Below are positions 58,220 to 64,000 of a stretch of DNA of 64,000 nucleotides, piece after piece (the stretch's first letter is position 1; every line of letters begins with the position of its first letter). The notes beneath the pieces were generated by a model. The model saw only the letters and a program-made list of their open reading frames with translations, searched no databases and had not been told where the DNA came from. Origin of the DNA: Bryobacterales bacterium. GTDB taxonomy: Bacteria > Acidobacteriota > Terriglobia > Bryobacterales > Bryobacteraceae. The stretch spans positions 186,001 through 250,000 of the forward strand of contig JADKID010000017.1 in NCBI GenBank assembly GCA_016721425.1. Direction: 5' to 3'. A program made the position numbers and the translations under genes.

Positions 58220-60129
58220 GCCGGCTGCGGCCGCTCCCCGTCAATGAACCCCGGGTTGTTCCGCCGCGGTTCCGGGCGGATCACCTGCTGCGGATCTGCT
58301 TCGTCCGGTGAGCCGGTTTCCACCGCCACCACCGCACTCACACCCCGCCCGTCCAGGATCTTCTTCACTTCCTCGCCGTCGATCGTTTCCTTCTCGATCA
58401 GCGCATTGACGATCTGCACCAGCGCCCACTCATGCTGATCCACCAGTTCCGCAGCGCGCTTGTCGGCGAGTTCCACCATGCGGCGGACCTCCTCGTCGAT
58501 CTTGATCGCCGTCGCCTCGCTGTAGTCGCGATGCTGCGCGATCTCGCGGCCTAGGAAGATCTGCTCGTCCTTCTTGCCGTAGCTCAACGGACCCAGCGTG
58601 CTCATCCCGTAGTCGCAAACCATCGCACGCGCCAGTTCGGTCGCCTGCTCAATGTCGTTCCGCGCGCCCGTCGAAAGCTGGTGCGTGTACTTGGATTCCC
58701 CAAGCCGCCCCGCCATCGCCACGCACAGCCGCGCTTCCATCTGCGGCTTCGTGCGGTTCAACACGTCGCCCGTGGGCAGTTGCATCGTGATGCCGAGCGC
58801 CCGTCCACGAGGAATGATCGAGACCTTGTGCAGCGGATCCGCATCCTTCATCAGCACCGCGATCAGCGCATGGCCTGCCTCGTGATACGCGGTGACCTTC
58901 TTGTCTTCCTCGGTCAGGATCATCGAACGCCGCTCGGCGCCCATCATCACCTTGTCCTTGGCATGCTCAAAGTCCACCATCGTCACAACCTTGCGAGCCT
59001 GACGCGCGGCCAGCAACGCCGCCTCGTTCACCAGGTTCGCCAGATCGGCGCCGGCAAAGCCGGGCGTTCCTCGGGCAATCACCGAAAGTTCCACATCGTC
59101 CGAAAGCGGCGTCTTCTTCGTGTGGACCCGCAGAATCATCTCGCGGCCCTTCACGTCCGGCAGGCTCACCACCACGCGGCGGTCAAACCGGCCCGGCCGC
59201 AGCAGCGCCGGATCCAGCACGTCCGGCCGGTTCGTCGCCGCCACCAAAATCACACCTTCGTTCGATTCAAACCCGTCCATCTCTACCAGCAACTGGTTGA
59301 GTGTCTGCTCCCGCTCATCGTGCCCGCCGCCCAGGCCGGCCCCGCGATGACGGCCCACCGCGTCGATTTCGTCAATGAAGACGATACACGGTGCATTCTT
59401 CTTGCCCTGCTCGAAGAGGTCGCGCACACGGCTTGCGCCTACGCCCACGAACATCTCCACGAAGTCAGAGCCGGAGATCGAGAAGAACGGCACGTTCCCC
59501 TCGCCGGCGATCGCCCGCGCCAGCAGCGTCTTGCCCGTGCCAGGAGGCCCCATCAGCAATACGCCCTTCGGGATGCGTCCGCCCAGCTTCTGGAACTTCT
59601 GAGGCTCACGCAGGAATTCGATAATCTCCTGCAGCTCTTCCTTCGCTTCTTCCACGCCCGCGACGTCCTTGAACGTCACTTTCTTCTGCTGCGAGCTCTG
59701 CATCCGCGCCCGGCTCTTGCCAAAGCTCAGCGCCTTGTTCCCGCCGCTCTGCATCTGCCGCATCATGAACACCCAGAAAGCCAGCAGCAGCACAAACGGG
59801 ATCGCATTGATCAGAATCGTCACCCAGCTCGCTGAACTCGAATCCTTGATCCGCACCACCACGTTCTTCTCGCGCAGCAGATCGTAAGTCTTGTCATAAC
59901 CAGGAGGAATCGTGGTGCGCAGCTCGGCCTTGTCCTCCATCGTGCCATGCACCTCTGTGCCGCCGATGGTGACCTCTTTCACGCGTCCAGCCTCCACCTG
60001 CTTCCAGAAGTCGGTGAAGGACAATTCCATGACGTTCCGGGAGTTGTTGGTCTTCACCACCGTCCACAACAGGATGGCGACGCATACCAGAACCACCCAG
60101 AAAATTGCTGTCTTAACGTTCGAGTTCAT
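58216..60129 (-). CDS. ftsH: ATP-dependent zinc metalloprotease FtsH
   Basis: The protein has 637 residues from the ATG at 60129 (GGGAGAGGG just upstream; an earlier ATG at 60192 is unlikely). Order: span 1 at about 8-26 (AIFWVVLVCVAILLW), periplasmic domain, span 2 at about 105-125, AAA domain with Walker A GPPGTGKT, Walker B FIDEIDA and the SRH GRFDRR, then the protease with HEAGH zinc site. It degrades membrane and unstable cytosolic proteins. The C-terminal tail is Pro-rich (IRPEPRRNNPGFIDGE), as in many species. It is cotranscribed with a HAD gene and lies downstream of tilS, as in many genomes. Confidence 0.97.
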   Translation of the reverse strand: MNSNVKTAIFWVVLVCVAILLWTVVKTNNSRNVMELSFTDFWKQVEAGRVKEVTIGGTEVHGTMEDKAELRTTIPPGYDKTYDLLREKNVVVRIKDSSSASWVTILINAIPFVLLLAFWVFMMRQMQSGGNKALSFGKSRARMQSSQQKKVTFKDVAGVEEAKEELQEIIEFLREPQKFQKLGGRIPKGVLLMGPPGTGKTLLARAIAGEGNVPFFSISGSDFVEMFVGVGASRVRDLFEQGKKNAPCIVFIDEIDAVGRHRGAGLGGGHDEREQTLNQLLVEMDGFESNEGVILVAATNRPDVLDPALLRPGRFDRRVVVSLPDVKGREMILRVHTKKTPLSDDVELSVIARGTPGFAGADLANLVNEAALLAARQARKVVTMVDFEHAKDKVMMGAERRSMILTEEDKKVTAYHEAGHALIAVLMKDADPLHKVSIIPRGRALGITMQLPTGDVLNRTKPQMEARLCVAMAGRLGESKYTHQLSTGARNDIEQATELARAMVCDYGMSTLGPLSYGKKDEQIFLGREIAQHRDYSEATAIKIDEEVRRMVELADKRAAELVDQHEWALVQIVNALIEKETIDGEEVKKILDGRGVSAVVAVETGSPDEADPQQVIRPEPRRNNPGFIDGERPQPA

Positions 60130-60207
60130 TCCCTCTCCCGCGCTACGCCGACCGGGTCCACCGATTGTAACGCTGCCTATACAGACGCACACTAGGGCCG
60201 ATTTGAT

Positions 60208-61476
60208 TCATTCGCCCTGCTCCCGCACATCAACTATGTGACGGGACCGGGGTCCAGCCATCGCCCATTGGGCCACGCCGAACCGCCTCGACCATACAAT
60301 CCGGTCTTCACACAATACCATCGGCCAATCGCGCCGATCCCATGAGGGAACCCGCGCCCGATGAAACAGTTCCTTCAACTTCATTGGCCGGTCAGCCCCA
60401 ACCGGCTGATAACAATCGCCCGGCTGCCACGCCCTGTAGCGCCACGGCATCGGAGCCTTCCCGGCATCAATCCGATGTCTGCCTTCATTATATGCACTTT
60501 CTTCCACCAACACCCGAACCGGCGGCGCCTCAACCGCCCTCCCGATCCGCAGCCACCCGAAAGATCGCCACACTTCCCCCCCCGCCACCATCACCTTGCC
60601 CCGCCCCTCCGGCCGCCTCGCCAGCGCCATCACCCGCTCCACCTGCTCCAACGTCACGCTCCCGCATCCGCCCAGGGCCCGCTCCATCGCATACCGGATC
60701 ACCCGCCGTCCCACCACCGGGGCCAGCCCCGCCACCACGCCCGCCTCCAGGATCACCACCCCGGGCCGCTCCTCCACCGGTTGCCACAACCGTTCCACCT
60801 CGCCGCGCCAGTACTCCTCTTCCTCCCCCGCGATCCCAGCCAGTCTCGCCAGCGACTCAGTCGCTTGCGGCAGAATCGATTCCAGCAACGGCAGCACCTC
60901 GCCCCGGATCCGGTTTCTCGCAAACCGGCTCTCCCCATTCGACGAATCCTCCCGCCACGCCAGGCCCTCCGCCGCCAGCCACGCCCTCACCTCCCCCCGG
61001 CTCACCCCCAGCAGCGGCCGCACCAGTCCCTCCCTCGTCACCGGCAGCACGCCCGCCAATCCGCCCGGCCCGCTCCCCCGCATCGCCCGGAACAGCACCG
61101 TCTCCGCCTGATCCGTCCTCGTGTGCCCAGTCGCCACTGCGCCCAGCCCCAGCCGTTCCCTCGCCGCCTGGAAATACTCCAGCCGCCGCGCCCGCGCCGC
61201 CGCCTCCAGATTCCCCGCCCCCAATCCGCCCGCGCAACTCTCAAACGGCGCCCCCAGAGACGCCGCCATCTTCGCCACAAACCGCTCGTCGCCCTCTGAT
61301 TCCGCCCCCCGCAACCCATGATTCACATGCAATACGTGTACCGGCCACCCCAGCCGCAGCAGGATATGCAACAGACACACCGAATCCGCGCCCCCAGACA
61401 CGGCTACCCCGATTCGGGAGCCTGCCGGCAACATGTTATAACGAAGGATGGTTGCGGCTACCTGTTCCAACAGCAC
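60208..61476 (-). CDS. tilS: tRNA(Ile)-lysidine synthetase
   Basis: The protein has 422 residues. The PP-loop is IGVAVSGGADSVCLLH (about residues 22-37), with GHTRTDQAETVLFRAMRGSG and RPLLGVSRGEVRAWL following, and a C-terminal TilS substrate domain (RVLVEESAYNEG onward, ending with KLKELFHRARVPSWDRR). It converts cytidine 34 of tRNA-Ile (CAU) to lysidine and is essential. It is 78 bp upstream of ftsH, the classical order. The strand is very G+C-rich, and many open frames on the other strand are shadows. Confidence 0.95.
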   Translation of the reverse strand: MLLEQVAATILRYNMLPAGSRIGVAVSGGADSVCLLHILLRLGWPVHVLHVNHGLRGAESEGDERFVAKMAASLGAPFESCAGGLGAGNLEAAARARRLEYFQAARERLGLGAVATGHTRTDQAETVLFRAMRGSGPGGLAGVLPVTREGLVRPLLGVSRGEVRAWLAAEGLAWREDSSNGESRFARNRIRGEVLPLLESILPQATESLARLAGIAGEEEEYWRGEVERLWQPVEERPGVVILEAGVVAGLAPVVGRRVIRYAMERALGGCGSVTLEQVERVMALARRPEGRGKVMVAGGEVWRSFGWLRIGRAVEAPPVRVLVEESAYNEGRHRIDAGKAPMPWRYRAWQPGDCYQPVGADRPMKLKELFHRARVPSWDRRDWPMVLCEDRIVWSRRFGVAQWAMAGPRSRHIVDVREQGE

Positions 61477-61525
61477 TGAAATCCTATTCTAAAGCCCGCC
61501 GCCTCCCAGCAAGGAATCATTCATC

Positions 61526-62083
61526 ATGCCCCCAAAGGTCACTCCCGACGTTCGCGCCCGCGCCGCTCGCATCCAGCTCGTCCTCATGGATGTAGACGGA
61601 GTCCTTACCGACGGCAAGTACTACCACGTCCCCAACCCAGAGGGCGGTCTCTTCGAAGTGAAGCACTTTGATTCCCAGGACGGCATCGCCCTCCAGTGGC
61701 TCCACCGCACCGGCATCAAGACCGGCCTCATCAGCGGCCGCGACGCCCAGGCCACCCGCGAGCGCGCCCGCTCCTCCCACATGACCTATTGCTATATGGG
61801 CAGCACCGAAAAGCTCCCGCTCTTTCAGGAGATCCTCACCGATTCCGGCCTCACCCCGGATCAGATCTGCTACGTCGGCGACGATCTCACCGACGCCATC
61901 CTCATGAAGCGGGTCGGCCTCGCCGTCGCCGTCGCCAACGCCGTCCCCGAAGTCAAGGCCTGCGCCCACCACGTCACCGTCGTCCCCGGCGGCCAGGGCG
62001 CTCTGCGCGAAACCACCGAACTTATCCTCGAGGCCCAGGGCAAGTGGCAGGGCATTCTCGATCACTACGAAATCGGAGGCTGA
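61526..62083 (+). CDS. kdsC: KdsC-like HAD phosphatase (3-deoxy-D-manno-octulosonate-8-phosphate phosphatase)
   Basis: This 185-residue tetrameric-type HAD phosphatase has no cap. Motif I is VLMDVDGVLTDGKYY, GLFEVKHFDSQDGIALQWL is typical of the KdsC group, GLISGRDAQATRERA is motif II with Ser and the phosphate-binding Arg, and CYVGDDLTDAILM is motif III. It removes phosphate from KDO-8-phosphate for LPS. An N-acylneuraminate-9-phosphate phosphatase role cannot be excluded. It is 4 bp upstream of the ACT-domain gene, with which it is probably coupled. Confidence 0.85.
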   Translation: MPPKVTPDVRARAARIQLVLMDVDGVLTDGKYYHVPNPEGGLFEVKHFDSQDGIALQWLHRTGIKTGLISGRDAQATRERARSSHMTYCYMGSTEKLPLFQEILTDSGLTPDQICYVGDDLTDAILMKRVGLAVAVANAVPEVKACAHHVTVVPGGQGALRETTELILEAQGKWQGILDHYEIGG

Positions 62084-62087
62084 GCCC

Positions 62088-62744
62088 GTGGATCTCATCG
62101 GCGTTGTCATCGAAGCCCGCAACGAGCCCGGAGTGCTCCACCAGCTCACCGGCGTCATTGCCGCTCATCGCGGCAATATCACGTCCGTCGAGATGCTCCA
62201 GAGCCCCCGCCCCGGCCAGTCCCGCATCTACTTTGAGATTGAAATGGAACAGCCACCCGAGCCGCTCCTGATTCAGCTCGGAGCCACGCCGGGAGTCCTC
62301 AATGTCGCCGCCGAGAAAAGTCTCCAGAAGATCTACGGCAAACGCATCATTATCATGGGGGGCGGCGCTCAGGTCGGTCAGGTGGCGATCGGAGCCATCA
62401 GCGAAGCGGATCGCCACAACATCCGCGGCGAGCACATCTCCGTCGATACCATCCCGCTCGTGGGCGAGCAGTCCCTCGCCGACGCCGTCCGCGCCGTCGC
62501 CCGCCTGCCCCGCGCCCGGGCGCTGGTTCTGGCCGGCTCGTTGATGGGTGGAGAAATTGAAAAGGCCGTCCGCGAAGTCCGCGCCCAGGGCTTGCTCGTC
62601 GTCAGCCTCAACATGGCTGGCAGCGTCCCGGATGCCGCCGATCTCGTGGTAACCGACCCCGTCCAGGCCGGCGTCATGACCGTCATGGCAGTCGCCGATA
62701 CCGCCAAATTTACCGTGGAGCGCCTCAGCCGCCGCGTTTTCTAG
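62088..62744 (+). CDS. ACT-domain protein (DUF5612-like)
   Basis: The protein has 218 residues with GTG start and GGAGG 8 bases upstream. The N-terminal 70 residues are an ACT domain (LIGVVIEARNEPGVLHQLTG, GNITSVEMLQSP), a small-molecule binding module. The rest has a Rossmann-like pattern with KRIIIMGGGAQVGQVAIGAI and ALVLAGSLMGGEIEKAVREV, where nucleotide or metal binding is possible. I recall this architecture as DUF5612. The role is unknown; regulation of amino-acid or sugar metabolism fits the ACT domain. It is directly behind the KdsC-like gene. Confidence 0.65.
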   Translation: MDLIGVVIEARNEPGVLHQLTGVIAAHRGNITSVEMLQSPRPGQSRIYFEIEMEQPPEPLLIQLGATPGVLNVAAEKSLQKIYGKRIIIMGGGAQVGQVAIGAISEADRHNIRGEHISVDTIPLVGEQSLADAVRAVARLPRARALVLAGSLMGGEIEKAVREVRAQGLLVVSLNMAGSVPDAADLVVTDPVQAGVMTVMAVADTAKFTVERLSRRVF

Positions 62745-62750
62745 CGCCCG

Positions 62751-63461
62751 CTACCGCACCACCACACCATACTCCCGCACCAGCGAACCGCCCCCCGGCG
62801 CTCGCAGCCGCACCCAGTGCCGCCCCGCTGGCAACCCGTCCTTCACCACCCAGCTCAGCCGCCCGCCCGCGGCCGCCACCTGGGCGCTTTGCTCCAATCG
62901 GCCCGTCGCATCCACCACTTCCACCTGCCAGTTCGGCAGCACCGGTAGTTGCGATACATCCGCGCTCAATGTCAGCGCCCGGCCAACCGGAGCCAACGCA
63001 CCCGCCGCAGCCTCGCCCCGCGCCAGGCTCAGCTCCACCGTCGCCTCCTGCCCCGGCCTTCGTAGCGCCGTGCTGTAGAATAACGCCGCCGTCACAACCC
63101 CCGCCCCCGCCAGCGCCAGGATCGTCCGCTTACCAAAGAGGGCAGTCCAGCCCGCCAGCAGAGACTCCCGCCATCCCGCCTGCGGCTCCGCCGTCACAGA
63201 TCCCATCGCCCGCGTGAAATCTTCAGCCTCAACCTGTTTGGCCGCATCCTGGAACGCTTGCGAGTAGATCGCTTCCGCCTCCACGCGGTCCTGGCAATTC
63301 GGACAGACCAGCAGATGCTCCTCAATCACCTCCCGGGTCACCCCGGAGAGCCGATTGAATAGGAACTCCTCCAATTCATGTTCCGTGAGACAGTTCTGAG
63401 CAGAACGCCTTGTCAGAAGCCCCTCCTGGGCGCCATCATCTTCCCAGCTCAACCCGTTCAT
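62751..63461 (-). CDS. membrane-bound zinc-finger anti-sigma factor
   Basis: The protein has 236 residues. GGAG 7 bases before the ATG at 63461 supports the start. Residues about 20-70 are a zf-HC2 domain: EEHLLVCPNCQDRVE, His-x3-Cys-x2-Cys. A single membrane span lies at about 110-130 (TILALAGAGVVTAALFYS). A beta-rich periplasmic domain follows (PVLPNWQVEVVDATGRLEQS, GRHWVRLRAPGGGSL). This is the layout of ECF anti-sigma factors that sense the envelope. It is on the same strand as, and 88 bp downstream of, the sigma factor gene running off the edge, its expected partner. Confidence 0.85.
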   Translation of the reverse strand: MNGLSWEDDGAQEGLLTRRSAQNCLTEHELEEFLFNRLSGVTREVIEEHLLVCPNCQDRVEAEAIYSQAFQDAAKQVEAEDFTRAMGSVTAEPQAGWRESLLAGWTALFGKRTILALAGAGVVTAALFYSTALRRPGQEATVELSLARGEAAAGALAPVGRALTLSADVSQLPVLPNWQVEVVDATGRLEQSAQVAAAGGRLSWVVKDGLPAGRHWVRLRAPGGGSLVREYGVVVR

Positions 63462-63549
63462 GGGAGAACTCCAGTTCCACCAGCGCCCAAAAGACACAAT
63501 AGCCTTTCTTGGAAGCCGGAGGCAAAGTCAGTATTCTTGGTTCACCATC

Positions 63550-64000
63550 TTAGTGGCCGGAGCTCGACGATTTTCTCAACATTTGTTCAGACAACTTCCC
63601 AGGACTGATCCGCTTCCGCCCCAACTCCGCAAATCGCGTCTTCGCCCGCGATTTCAGCAGTCGGAACTGCGTCTCCGTCAGTGCCATCTCCGCACAAATC
63701 TGAGCTTGCGTCTGCTCGTACAGGTAGAACCGCGTCAGGATCTCGCGGTCCCGCCTCGAGATTCCGCGCAGCACCTTCAGCATCAGGTTCGAGCGTTCCT
63801 CCCGCAGCAGTTGCTGTTCCGGATTCGCCCCTCCATCCGGCACAACACCGCCAACTTCCAGGTCCGCAAAGTCGCGCCGCGTGTGCACCGCCGTATCGAT
63901 GAACGCCGCCACCTTGCGGCGTACCACCGTTCGCACAAATCCCATCAGCTTCTCCGGTTCCCGAAGTCCCCCACCCTGGATCGCTTGCACCACAATCAGA
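63550..64000 (-). CDS. sigma-70-type ECF sigma factor, C-terminal part (5' end outside window)
   Basis: The frame stays open to the right edge; a GTG at 63993 is not a convincing start because conserved sigma region 2 is incomplete there. What is visible is the end of region 2 (LMGFVRTVVRRKVAAFIDTA), a linker, and region 4 (LRGISRRDREILTRFYLYEQ, AQICAEMALTETQFRLLKSR) with the HTH. It is a sigma factor of the ECF group without a region 3. It is paired with the zinc-finger anti-sigma gene downstream. Regulon unknown. Confidence 0.8.
   Translation of the reverse strand, partial: LIVVQAIQGGGLREPEKLMGFVRTVVRRKVAAFIDTAVHTRRDFADLEVGGVVPDGGANPEQQLLREERSNLMLKVLRGISRRDREILTRFYLYEQTQAQICAEMALTETQFRLLKSRAKTRFAELGRKRISPGKLSEQMLRKSSSSGH

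Noticed and set aside
1..64000. CRISPR arrays, tRNA and rRNA genes, transposases, integrases, phage genes
   Set aside because: I looked for regularly spaced repeats, cloverleaf-like stretches in the gaps and typical DDE or tyrosine/serine recombinase motifs and saw none. Absence of an integrase weakens a site-specific integration model for the two insertions.

Overview
The window looks like a chromosomal segment of a high-G+C, Gram-negative soil-type bacterium, most probably an Acidobacteriota member of the Solibacter/Bryobacter type. The basis is the 1138-residue outer-membrane receptor with an N-terminal carboxypeptidase-regulatory-like domain, many Tat-exported polysaccharide enzymes, acidobacterial Ig-like modules, HpnI-type and KdsC-type genes, and strong similarity of style to Solibacter-like genomes. 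The assignment is inference, because no rRNA gene or ribosomal marker is present. I found no tRNA, rRNA, CRISPR array or intact insertion sequence.

Left part (1-15 kb): the 3' end of a Gfo/Idh/MocA dehydrogenase, a small toxin-antitoxin pair bracketed by a duplicated copy of the end of that dehydrogenase gene, a DUF5671-like membrane protein, and an esterase/SMP-30 fusion. A leftward cluster then carries two sulfatases, an alpha-L-fucosidase (GH29) and a newly recognised 49-residue membrane protein. Upstream of it are two tandem radical-SAM proteins (one with a decayed start), a sialidase-like propeller protein and two divergent ThuA proteins.

Middle (15-36 kb): an accessory segment with three exported or surface-type genes (a frameshifted lipase, an unknown protein, an 876-residue Ig-repeat protein) is enclosed by a broken 3' copy of an MFS transporter gene on one side and a response-regulator fragment plus the intact MFS gene on the other. 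To its right is a seven-gene leftward polysaccharide-utilisation operon: outer-membrane receptor, GH29, GH16, two FAD-dependent oxidoreductases, a GH43-like propeller and the MFS transporter. Together with the sulfatase/fucosidase cluster it points to use of a fucosylated, probably sulfated or acidic, polysaccharide. A lipoprotein fused to a CmcI-type methyltransferase lies just beyond.

Right part (36-64 kb): a two-component system, an HpnI-like glycosyltransferase and thrS (with a hairpin abutting its start codon) are followed by an ECF sigma/anti-sigma pair, a TIM-barrel/FGE-like chimera, a CAAX-type protease, a GHMP kinase and a peptide deformylase. Next come a PilZ protein, two tandem secreted paralogues, and an operon of exported aldo/keto reductase, phosphodiesterase and sugar-isomerase-like protein. 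The last stretch is mainly housekeeping: rlmH, a heptose-kinase-like protein, a HAD phosphatase, ftsH, tilS, a KdsC-like phosphatase and a second sigma/anti-sigma pair running off the right edge.

The most distinctive structural theme is that two separate accessory insertions (a toxin-antitoxin pair and the 5-kb lipase segment) each sit immediately 3' of an intact gene and are closed by a second copy of that gene's 3' end.
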